Source of the DNA: Bacteroidales bacterium F22
GTDB taxonomy: Bacteria; Bacteroidota; Bacteroidia; Bacteroidales; Bacteroidaceae
Direction of reading: 5' to 3'
Length of the DNA: 64,000 nucleotides
Assembly: GCA_029541985.1 (NCBI GenBank)
Contig: CP095414.1
Span: forward strand, 186,001-250,000
In this document: positions 56,929 to 64,000 of the stretch, piece by piece
Layout: each line of letters opens with the position of its first letter
How positions within the stretch are numbered: position 1 is the first letter of the stretch
Position numbers and translations under genes: made by a program
The notes under the pieces: generated by a model
Told to the model about the DNA's origin: nothing
What the model saw: only the letters and a program-made list of their open reading frames with translations
The model's database searches: none

Positions 56929-58365
56929 ATGAAATTAGCCTTAAATTCTTTATGTAGCATAGCCGTATGTTGCTTGCTCAGTTTGAGCTGCCACTCAAGT
57001 GCAGCTACAGTTCCGAATTCAAGTACGTCAGATTCTCCATTAGTTCCTGCTTCCTCCTTGACTGTGGAGACGATGAAACAATACATCCCAAATCGGAGCA
57101 TCAATGTACAAACCGATTTGCATGCCAATCCGAAAAGTGAAGCTGACCAGAGTCGAATTTTTCAAGATGGAATAGACCAACTCGCATCGCAGGGAGGAGG
57201 CTACTTAGAAGTACCAGCTGGTGAGTACTATATCAATGGTGTCTGTTTGGCAAGTCATGTAGTGGTTCGTTTAGACAAAGAAGCCAAGATTCATCAGTAT
57301 ATCCCCGAAGTTGCAATTGCTGCCCAGAAAGTAAAAATGAATAGTGTTGAGAAACTAGAGAATAAACATAAGAAAAACAAAAAGACAAGATCAAAAACTA
57401 AAGAGTCCAAGAAAAAGATTCGAAAATACAATCTATACACTTTCTTGATAGGAAGTAAGACAGACCCAAATCCAGTAGAATATGCTGGAATCTGGTGTGA
57501 AGAGGGCATGGCTAAAGGATATATCCCAGCTTATGATAATGGAGGTATTCGTTTCGTTTTGATTAATCATGCCAAACATTTTGTCGTTTCAGGTTTAGAA
57601 ATATTTGACCACAAAACAGCCTTCTGTACCATTATGACTGGCGGAGTACAACCCAACCCCAGCACCTACATTCCAGTCTCAGATGGTTATATCGGGAATA
57701 TAGTATCCCATAACTGTCATTTCGGTTATGGATTAGTACAGACACAAGGTGGTCGTGACATCCACTTTGAGAACCTCTCTTCAGAAGGAGGAGTCGCTCT
57801 TCGTCTCGAAACTGGAGCCACAGCTATAAGTGATGATACTGCTGGTACATTATTTCATATCACCGGTCGACACATCTATTGTCAGAATGGAGATAAAGCA
57901 GTCATGATGTCTCCCCATACAAACAAAAATGGAATCGTCCAGATTGAAGATGTTGTAGCAGAAAGTTGCGGCTTCGGAGTACATATCGGTTTAGGTTTCG
58001 TCAATAAGAAAAATGCAGCCCTATACCCTGGCATCACCGTAGGGACTTTTGCCAAAGGTAGTTATATAAGAAATGTAGAAGTCATACATGGAAATCATGC
58101 ACAAATCCGTAATCGAGAGATTCGCTGTCTGATACTCAATGAGCCATCAAAAGTTCCTCAATCCTACAAAGAACACTATCTTCCATTTTCAAATAGCGTA
58201 TTTACCGAAGACGTTCCTTCCATTGCTCCAGTCCTATATACGGCTCATGATTATGAAGTCGAGTTGTCAAATGTAACATGGAAAGGCTTCAAATATCTAA
58301 AAGACCTACCTTTTCAGCGCAACAAGAAAAATGGCGAAGTAGATACTCCAAAGAAATACTGGTAA
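56929..58365 (+). CDS. GH82-like beta-helix protein (iota-carrageenase-related), divergent copy
   Basis: The N-terminal signal has a possible lipobox (LSLSC, Cys21) or a signal peptidase I site after SSAA, so it may be a lipoprotein. The beta-helix core resembles GH82: HFGYGLVQTQGG, LSSEGGVALRLETG, KAVMMSPHTNKNG. Gln271, Glu294 and His330 keep the spacing of the iota-carrageenase catalytic set, while Gly296 replaces the catalytic Asp. A run of about 30 residues at 135-168 (HKKNKKTRSKTKESKKKIRKY) is extremely basic and interrupts the helix, perhaps an exposed loop for anionic galactan. It is a paralogue of the GH82-like protein in the divergent operon. It shares a terminator hairpin with clpB. 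Enzyme activity is unproven. Confidence 0.7.
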   Translation: MKLALNSLCSIAVCCLLSLSCHSSAATVPNSSTSDSPLVPASSLTVETMKQYIPNRSINVQTDLHANPKSEADQSRIFQDGIDQLASQGGGYLEVPAGEYYINGVCLASHVVVRLDKEAKIHQYIPEVAIAAQKVKMNSVEKLENKHKKNKKTRSKTKESKKKIRKYNLYTFLIGSKTDPNPVEYAGIWCEEGMAKGYIPAYDNGGIRFVLINHAKHFVVSGLEIFDHKTAFCTIMTGGVQPNPSTYIPVSDGYIGNIVSHNCHFGYGLVQTQGGRDIHFENLSSEGGVALRLETGATAISDDTAGTLFHITGRHIYCQNGDKAVMMSPHTNKNGIVQIEDVVAESCGFGVHIGLGFVNKKNAALYPGITVGTFAKGSYIRNVEVIHGNHAQIRNREIRCLILNEPSKVPQSYKEHYLPFSNSVFTEDVPSIAPVLYTAHDYEVELSNVTWKGFKYLKDLPFQRNKKNGEVDTPKKYW

Positions 58366-58423
58366 GTAAGCCTCAGAGAATACGCTGGAATCGCTTATAA
58401 ATAGAACAATTACTTATAACCCA

Positions 58424-58461
58424 AAAAGCGGTAACCCTTATTATTAAAGGTTACCGCTTTT
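58424..58461. terminator. Bidirectional terminator between the GH82-like gene and clpB
   Basis: A perfect 13-bp stem (AAAAGCGGTAACC 58424-58436 with 58449-58461) has T runs on both strands. It serves the convergent genes on each side and marks the right edge of the polysaccharide locus. Confidence 0.9.
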
Positions 58462-58485
58462 GTTCTATTCAAAAGAACATCCGAA

Positions 58486-60990
58486 TTATGAGAAAGTCAA
58501 TTTATCCGTTCCTCTGTGAACATGAATTGTTTGATCTTTGCTCACTTTATTGCTCAACAATGCTTTTGACAAGTCATTTAGTAAAAATCGCTGAATAGCC
58601 CGTTTCACAGGTCTAGCACCATACGCTGGGTCGTACCCCATCTCAGCTAAAAAGTCATAGGCAGAATCATCCAATTCCAATCTCATATTGTTCTTACCAA
58701 GCATATCTTTGACTTGGTCGATTTGCAAGCGGACAATCTTCAATATCTGTGCCTTATCCAAAGGTTTGAACGTAATGATTTCATCAATACGGTTCAAGAA
58801 TTCAGGTTTAAATGATTTCATCATCAACTCCCTCGGCATATTAGATGTCATAATGATAATCGTATTTTTAAAGTTAGCCACTCGACCCTTGTTATCTGTC
58901 AAACGACCATCATCCAATACTTGAAGCAAGATGTTAAACACATCAGGATGCGCCTTTTCAATCTCATCCAATAAGACGACAGAATAAGGTTTCCTTCGTA
59001 TCGCCTCGGTCAATTGTCCCCCCTCGTCGTATCCAACATATCCAGGAGGGGCTCCAATCAATCTAGAGACAGTATATTTCTCTTGATACTCACTCATATC
59101 GATACGCGTCATCATCGTCTCATCATCGAAAAGGAACTCAGCTAAAGCTTTGGCAAGTTCAGTTTTACCGACTCCCGTATTTCCCAAGAAGATGAAACTG
59201 CCAATCGGCTTCCGCGGATCCTGCAATCCCGCACGACTTCGCCGCACCGCATCACTAACCGCTTCGATAGCCTCATCTTGTCCGATAACCCGTTTGTGCA
59301 ACTCATCACCTAATCGGAGCAATTTCACCCGTTCGCTTTGCAACATTCGATTGACTGGAATCCCTGTCCATCGGCTAACCACATCAGCAATATCCTCCGC
59401 ATCCACTTCTTCCTTAATCATCGCATTTCCCCCTTGGAGTTCATGCAACTTCTTCTGTGTATCGGTAATCGTCTGCTCAAGATGCTGTAGTTTGCCATAT
59501 CTAATCTCAGCTACTCGGCCATAATTACCTTCCCGTTCAGCTCTTTCCGCCTCCTGTTTAAGGTTCTCAATCTCCTGTTTTGCATTTTGAATCTCATTGA
59601 CCAATGTCTTCTCTCTATTCCATTTGGCTCGAAGACTTTTCTCTTGTTCTTTCAAATCAGCCAATTCCTGACTGATTTTCTTCAACTTCTCGTGATCGTT
59701 CTCTCGCTTAATTGCTTCGCGCTCAATCTCTATTTGCTGGATACGTCTAGAAATCTCGTCCAACTCCTCAGGGACAGAATCAATCTCCATACGCAACTTA
59801 GCTGCAGCCTCATCCATCAAATCAATAGCCTTATCAGGAAGGAAACGGTCACTGATATACCGGTCGCTGAGTTCGACCGCAGCAATGATAGCATCATCTT
59901 TGATACGTACCTTGTGATGCGTCTCATAGCGCTCCTTCAGTCCACGAAGAATAGAGATACTACTTAGGTTGTCCGGTTCATCCACCTGCACGGTCTGGAA
60001 ACGACGTTCAAGTGCCTTATCCTTCTCAAAGTACTTCTGATACTCGTCCAATGTCGTAGCACCAATAGCCCGCAATTCCCCTCTCGCCAAGGCCGGTTTG
60101 AGAATGTTAGCCGCATCCATAGCTCCTTCTCCTTTTCCCGCTCCGATAAGCGTATGAATCTCATCGATAAACAAGATGATATCTCCATCTGAGCTTGTAA
60201 CCTCCTTGATGACACTCTTCAACCGCTCTTCAAACTCTCCTTTATATTTGGCACCTGCAATCAATGCCCCCATATCCAAACTATAAAGTCTTCTATTCTT
60301 TAGATTCTCAGGCACATCACCTCGGATGATACGGTGAGCCAATCCCTCGACGATAGCCGTCTTACCAGTACCCGGTTCACCAATCAATATCGGATTGTTT
60401 TTAGTTCGCCTACTCAAGATCTGTAAGACACGTCTAATCTCCTCGTCACGTCCGATGACAGGATCCAATTTTCCACTCTTAGCCGCCTCACAAAGATTAA
60501 TCGCATACTTATCCAATGCTTGGTAACTCTCATCACCACTCTGTGACTGCACCTTATTTCCCTGTCTGAGTTCCTCAATAGCCTTTTTTAAATCCTTTTG
60601 GTTCACACCAGCATCAAGCAACAATTGTTGAGCGACACTCTTCTCCTTGAGTACGGCAAGCAACAACGTCTCCACTGCTACAAACTCATCACCCATCTTA
60701 TTCGACATATCCTCTGCCGTATTGAGCACCTTATTGAGTTCATTTGATATATAGGGTTCTCCTCCCTGAACCTTAGGCAAAGACACAATCTGAGCATTGA
60801 GGACCTTCATCAGGTTCTGTTGGTTTACACTTAATTTTTGAAGTAAGAAGCCACATACATCAGGCGAAACTTCAAGTACTCCAGCAAGCAAGTGGACCAC
60901 TTCGATAGCTTGCTGTCCATGTCGCTGTGCCAACTGCATAGACTTTTGCACAGCTTCTTGTGATTTAATCGTAAATTTGTTTATATTCAT
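58486..60990 (-). CDS. clpB: ClpB-type AAA+ protein disaggregase
   Basis: A Hsp100 chaperone that rescues aggregated protein with DnaK. Domains: Clp N-terminal domain (1-145), NBD1 with Walker A GEPGTGKT (204-211), a coiled-coil middle domain, NBD2 with Walker A GNTGVGKT (about 605) and the C-terminal D2-small domain. The frame stays open 168 bases further upstream, but that part encodes a Tyr/Cys/Ile-rich stretch unlike ClpB, while [14 protein letters not shown] is the conserved family start. The 834 residues are short. Between the NBD2 strand IIIMTSN and the RPEFLNRID element (here KPEFLNRID) only about 10 residues remain, where E. coli ClpB has about 29. A housekeeping gene outside the polysaccharide locus. 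No heat-shock operator was recognised upstream. Confidence 0.95.
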   Translation of the reverse strand: MNINKFTIKSQEAVQKSMQLAQRHGQQAIEVVHLLAGVLEVSPDVCGFLLQKLSVNQQNLMKVLNAQIVSLPKVQGGEPYISNELNKVLNTAEDMSNKMGDEFVAVETLLLAVLKEKSVAQQLLLDAGVNQKDLKKAIEELRQGNKVQSQSGDESYQALDKYAINLCEAAKSGKLDPVIGRDEEIRRVLQILSRRTKNNPILIGEPGTGKTAIVEGLAHRIIRGDVPENLKNRRLYSLDMGALIAGAKYKGEFEERLKSVIKEVTSSDGDIILFIDEIHTLIGAGKGEGAMDAANILKPALARGELRAIGATTLDEYQKYFEKDKALERRFQTVQVDEPDNLSSISILRGLKERYETHHKVRIKDDAIIAAVELSDRYISDRFLPDKAIDLMDEAAAKLRMEIDSVPEELDEISRRIQQIEIEREAIKRENDHEKLKKISQELADLKEQEKSLRAKWNREKTLVNEIQNAKQEIENLKQEAERAEREGNYGRVAEIRYGKLQHLEQTITDTQKKLHELQGGNAMIKEEVDAEDIADVVSRWTGIPVNRMLQSERVKLLRLGDELHKRVIGQDEAIEAVSDAVRRSRAGLQDPRKPIGSFIFLGNTGVGKTELAKALAEFLFDDETMMTRIDMSEYQEKYTVSRLIGAPPGYVGYDEGGQLTEAIRRKPYSVVLLDEIEKAHPDVFNILLQVLDDGRLTDNKGRVANFKNTIIIMTSNMPRELMMKSFKPEFLNRIDEIITFKPLDKAQILKIVRLQIDQVKDMLGKNNMRLELDDSAYDFLAEMGYDPAYGARPVKRAIQRFLLNDLSKALLSNKVSKDQTIHVHRGTDKLTFS

Positions 60991-61219
60991 AAAGCTTACT
61001 GTTATAATTATTTTTTTAAAAACGTCAATAACTATAGGACAAATAAGATGCCAAAACAAATAATATTTTAGATAATATAGACAGTATATAGTATAATAAA
61101 TGCAAATAGATATGAAATAACAGAACAGAAAACAAGCAGAGAAATAAGACAGATACACAAAAAATGAGGCATTAAAATAAAAATACGAAACTAATTATCC
61201 TCAGACTATGTTATTTTGT

Positions 61220-61227
61220 TATCTTTG
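61220..61227 (+). promoter_or_regulatory. -7 promoter element of the amidase-iorAB genes
   Basis: TATCTTTG matches TAnnTTTG perfectly and ends 28 bases before the chosen ATG. Because it lies inside an upstream extension of the reading frame (from 61208), it argues for the downstream start. Confidence 0.65.
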
Positions 61228-61255
61228 CGAGGTATTAAATGATAAATTGAAACTT

Positions 61256-62011
61256 ATGAAATTAGCCTTAATTCAGATGGACATCGCTTGGGGAAGTCCC
61301 AAAGCGAATCAAGCACATGCTGAACAATTGATATTGAGTACACCAGGTGCAGACGTCTATGTACTTCCCGAAATGTTTTCTACCGGATTCTGTACCGTCC
61401 CCGAGACCTATGCAGAGCAACTAGAAGATTCATCTTCCTTACGATGGATGAAAACGACAGCTCATCAGATGGATGCAGCCATAGCAGGGAGTCTTCTCGT
61501 CACAGATGGCGAGCACTATTACAATCGATTCTATTTCGTCTTTCCAGATGGGCAGTACAAATATTACGATAAGCGACACCTCTTCACGTTCGGAGGAGAA
61601 CACTTGACCTTCACCGCAGGCACACGCAAAGTAATCGTTGACTTTAGAGGGGTACGTATTCTCCTGCAGGTTTGTTATGACTTACGCTTCCCGATATTCT
61701 CGCGCAACACGCCAGATAATCCTTATGATTTAGCCTTGTATGTAGCCTCTTGGCCAACTCCACGCATCACAGCATGGGAAGCGCTGACCGTGGCTCGTGC
61801 CTTAGAAAATCAATGTTATGTAGGAGCCGTCAATCGTATCGGGACAGACCCTTCGATAGGTTATCAAGGAGGTACCTTCTTGATCGATGCTTATGGACGT
61901 CGTGTAGGAGAAGTCGCTACCGATACTGAAGGCGTACTCGTCGAGACATTGGCACTAGAGAAACTAGCCCGATTTAGAAAGAAATTTCCTGTACTCAATG
62001 ACAGAGACTAA
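61256..62011 (+). CDS. Nitrilase-family omega-amidase (YafV/NIT2 type)
   Basis: A cytoplasmic carbon-nitrogen hydrolase. The catalytic triad is visible: Glu39 (LPEMFSTGF), Lys106 (YDKRHLF) and Cys140 (VCYDLRFP). The 251-residue size and the PEMFSTGF/GGEHLTF pattern fit omega-amidases, which hydrolyse 2-oxoglutaramate or 2-oxosuccinamate formed in transamination, with a methionine-salvage link. The start MKLALIQMDIAW is conserved in the family; a frame extension of 16 residues from 61208 overlaps the promoter and is rejected. It is 43 bases upstream of iorA, a reasonable partner since both process 2-oxo acids made by amino-acid transamination. Confidence 0.9.
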   Translation: MKLALIQMDIAWGSPKANQAHAEQLILSTPGADVYVLPEMFSTGFCTVPETYAEQLEDSSSLRWMKTTAHQMDAAIAGSLLVTDGEHYYNRFYFVFPDGQYKYYDKRHLFTFGGEHLTFTAGTRKVIVDFRGVRILLQVCYDLRFPIFSRNTPDNPYDLALYVASWPTPRITAWEALTVARALENQCYVGAVNRIGTDPSIGYQGGTFLIDAYGRRVGEVATDTEGVLVETLALEKLARFRKKFPVLNDRD

Positions 62012-62054
62012 GTCTTGTGCAGAATCAAAGAACAAAAGATAGCATTTATCAACT

Positions 62055-63677
62055 ATGAGTCAAAATCAAACAAAAAAAATCCTCGTCTTAGGCAATGAAG
62101 CAGCTGCTTTAGGAGCCATACATGCAGGGATATCAGGTGTCTATGCCTACCCAGGGACGCCCTCCACTGAGGTGACCGAATACATCCAAGGGCACCCTCT
62201 AGCCGCAAGACGGCAAATCAAAAGTACGTGGTGTACCAATGAAAAGACAGCCATGGAAACAGCACTCGGGTTGTCCTATACCGGTAAGCGCGCCTTAGTC
62301 GTGATGAAACACGTAGGACTAAATGTAGCCGCCGATGCCTTTGTCAATAGCGCAATGACAGGCGCTAACGGAGGACTCGTCGTCATGGTCTGTGATGACC
62401 CCTCGATGCATTCTTCTCAAAATGAACAAGACAGTCGTTTCTATAGTAAATTTGCGATGGTTCCTACGGTAGAACCCAGTTCTCAACAAGAAGCCTATGA
62501 TATCATCAAGCATGCGTTTGACTTGAGTGAACGAGTAGGACTCCCTGTACTATTGCGTATGACTACCCGTTTGGCCCATTCGAGAGCAGCTATCACGACG
62601 AGTGACGTTCGGGATGAAAACGACTTTCATTTTCCCGAGAATCCTCAACAGTGGATACTTCTTCCAGCCATCTCACGCAAACGCTATAAGAAATTAGTAG
62701 ATTTACAATTTGAGTTAGGCATAGAATCACGTAAATCGCTGTTCAACCAATATATCAATGGGAGCGACAAGCACATGGGCGTGATTGCTTGTGGTATAGC
62801 CTATAACTATCTGATGGAGAGTTATCCTGATGGCTGTCCTTATCCCGTGTATAAGATATCCCAATACCCTTTGGACCGTACGGTGCTCGCCACTATGACC
62901 TCCGAAGTAGATAAAGTATTGGTTCTCGAAGACGGACAACCCTTTGTTGAAGAACAACTCGTGGGGATAATGGATACCCCCATCACAGTATTAGGCCGAT
63001 TGACAGGTACCCTTCCTCGTACAGGGGAACTCACACCAGATAATGTACTTGCCGCCTTCGGACTAGAGACAGCTCCTCATCTTGATGAGGCGAGTCATAT
63101 CGCAAATCGTCCACCAGCCTTATGCACCGGATGCGGACATTTTGACATGTATAGTGACTTAAACGAAGTCCTCACTCAATACCCTTCAGCGAAAGTGTTT
63201 AGTGATATCGGTTGTTATACCCTCGGAGCTCTACCTCCCTTACGTGCTATCGATAGCTGCGTAGATATGGGGGCTTCTATTACTATGGCTAGAGGTGCTG
63301 CTGATGGCGGATTGCATCCTTCAGTTGCTGTGATAGGAGATTCTACCTTTACTCATTCTGGGATGACGGGTCTCTTAGATGCTATAAATGTGAATGCAAA
63401 TATGACAGTTATCATCTCCGATAACCTGACCACAGCAATGACTGGAGGACAGCCATCTGCCGGAACGAATAAGTTCGAAGCCATCTGTCAAGGACTAGGA
63501 CTAGACGCAGCTCATCTTCATGTAGTGGTCCCATTGCCCAAAAACCGTGAAGAAATCAAACGGATCATGAAGCAGGAAATAGATTACCACGGACTCTCAG
63601 TGATAATCCCTCGTCGGGAGTGTATCCAGCAATTAGTACGAAATAAGAAACAGCAACCAACGACGAAAAACCAATGA
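62055..63677 (+). CDS. iorA: Indolepyruvate:ferredoxin oxidoreductase, alpha subunit
   Basis: The thiamine-diphosphate subunit of the oxygen-sensitive enzyme that oxidatively decarboxylates aryl pyruvates to aryl-acyl-CoA with ferredoxin reduction. The N-terminal pyrimidine-binding domain (VLGNEAAALGAIHAGISGVYAYPGTPSTE) is followed by the conserved PPALCTGCGH and the TPP pyrophosphate motif (GDSTFTHSGMTGLLDAINVN ... SDN). The 540 residues end soon after PRRECIQQL. The C-terminal eight-cysteine ferredoxin segment seen in archaeal IorA is not visible, so electrons must leave by another route or via the partner. The stop overlaps the iorB start (ATGA). Part of anaerobic aromatic amino-acid metabolism. 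Confidence 0.92.
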   Translation: MSQNQTKKILVLGNEAAALGAIHAGISGVYAYPGTPSTEVTEYIQGHPLAARRQIKSTWCTNEKTAMETALGLSYTGKRALVVMKHVGLNVAADAFVNSAMTGANGGLVVMVCDDPSMHSSQNEQDSRFYSKFAMVPTVEPSSQQEAYDIIKHAFDLSERVGLPVLLRMTTRLAHSRAAITTSDVRDENDFHFPENPQQWILLPAISRKRYKKLVDLQFELGIESRKSLFNQYINGSDKHMGVIACGIAYNYLMESYPDGCPYPVYKISQYPLDRTVLATMTSEVDKVLVLEDGQPFVEEQLVGIMDTPITVLGRLTGTLPRTGELTPDNVLAAFGLETAPHLDEASHIANRPPALCTGCGHFDMYSDLNEVLTQYPSAKVFSDIGCYTLGALPPLRAIDSCVDMGASITMARGAADGGLHPSVAVIGDSTFTHSGMTGLLDAINVNANMTVIISDNLTTAMTGGQPSAGTNKFEAICQGLGLDAAHLHVVVPLPKNREEIKRIMKQEIDYHGLSVIIPRRECIQQLVRNKKQQPTTKNQ

Positions 63678-64000
63678 AATTAGATATTATATTATGTGGG
63701 GTTGGGGGACAAGGCATCTTGTCTATCGCAACCATAATAGGCGATGCAGCTATGGCCCAAGGGTTATATATCAAACAAGCTGAAGTTCACGGGATGAGTC
63801 AACGTGGAGGGGATGTACATAGTGATTTACGTATCTCATCACAGCCCATTGCATCAGACCTTATAGCTAAAGGTCAGGCAGATGTCATCATCTCATTAGA
63901 ACCGATGGAGGCCTTGCGCTACTTGCCGATGCTGTCTCTTGATGGATGGATTATCACTGCTGCTGCACCCTTTGTCAATATCCCTGATTATCCAGATATG
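63674..64000 (+). CDS. iorB: Indolepyruvate:ferredoxin oxidoreductase, beta subunit (cut by the right edge)
   Basis: The frame begins with ATG inside the iorA stop (4-base overlap) and runs off the window. The first 109 residues contain the pyruvate-ferredoxin oxidoreductase gamma-domain signature: KLDIILCGVGGQGILS, then QAEVHGMSQRGGDVHSDLR and ADVIISLEPMEALRYLP. This subunit completes the IorAB enzyme. The overlap implies coupled translation with iorA. Confidence 0.93.
   Translation, partial: MKLDIILCGVGGQGILSIATIIGDAAMAQGLYIKQAEVHGMSQRGGDVHSDLRISSQPIASDLIAKGQADVIISLEPMEALRYLPMLSLDGWIITAAAPFVNIPDYPDM

Noticed and set aside
60991..61158. In-frame 56-residue hydrophobic extension upstream of clpB
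   Set aside because: It encodes a Tyr/Cys/Ile-rich stretch typical of translated A+T-rich intergenic DNA, and the conserved ClpB start [11 protein letters not shown] lies downstream.
61208..61255. In-frame 16-residue extension of the amidase
   Set aside because: A perfect -7 promoter box lies within it and the family starts at MKLALIQMDIAW.

Overview
The window looks like a Bacteroidales chromosome, probably from an anaerobe. The evidence is two SusC/SusD pairs, a hybrid two-component regulator, lipoproteins with acidic residues just after the lipidated Cys, TAnnTTTG-type -7 promoter boxes, a FeoA-FeoB fusion, and sulfatases that all carry the serine-type maturation motif. Housekeeping genes flank a large polysaccharide utilization locus (PUL) of about 55 kb.

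Layout. 1-3576: the 3' end of a histidine kinase gene and feoAB. 3698-19217 (+ strand): a GH2 enzyme, a hybrid two-component sensor, two GH110 alpha-galactosidases and three sulfatases. 19916-28178 (- strand): sulfatase, GH127-like, sulfatase, GH127-like and a RhaT-type permease, read as one operon from 28178 downward. 28345-29205: an AraC regulator. 29480-46046 (- strand): a long unit in the order enolase-superfamily enzyme, aldehyde dehydrogenase, KDPGal-type aldolase, PfkB kinase, LacZ-type GH2, SusC, SusD, surface glycan-binding lipoprotein and GH16 endo-enzyme. 46232-56656 (- strand): a second SusC/SusD pair, a short binding lipoprotein, a GH82-like beta-helix protein and two closely related sulfatases. 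56929-58365 (+): a second GH82-like protein. 58486-64000: clpB, a nitrilase-family amidase, iorA and the start of iorB.

Best reading of the system: use of carrageenan, the sulfated red-algal galactan. The GH16 enzyme (E-I-D-I-V-E active site) and GH82-like proteins would cut the chain outside the cell. Two SusC/SusD systems would import oligosaccharides. Seven exported sulfatases would desulfate them. GH127-like, GH110 and GH2 exo-enzymes would release 3,6-anhydro-D-galactose and D-galactose. A RhaT-like permease may carry a monosaccharide across the inner membrane. The four-enzyme set (dehydrogenase, cycloisomerase, kinase, aldolase) matches the route from 3,6-anhydro-D-galactose to pyruvate and glyceraldehyde-3-phosphate known from marine carrageenan degraders such as Zobellia.

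The most unusual points are these. Both GH82-like proteins keep three of the four active-site residues I recall for iota-carrageenase but have Gly in place of the catalytic Asp. The GH16 enzyme sits behind a fimbrillin-like region. One of the tandem sulfatases has a variant maturation motif. The second PUL's binding lipoprotein is reduced to its N-terminal part. All family and substrate assignments come from reading motifs, without database searches.
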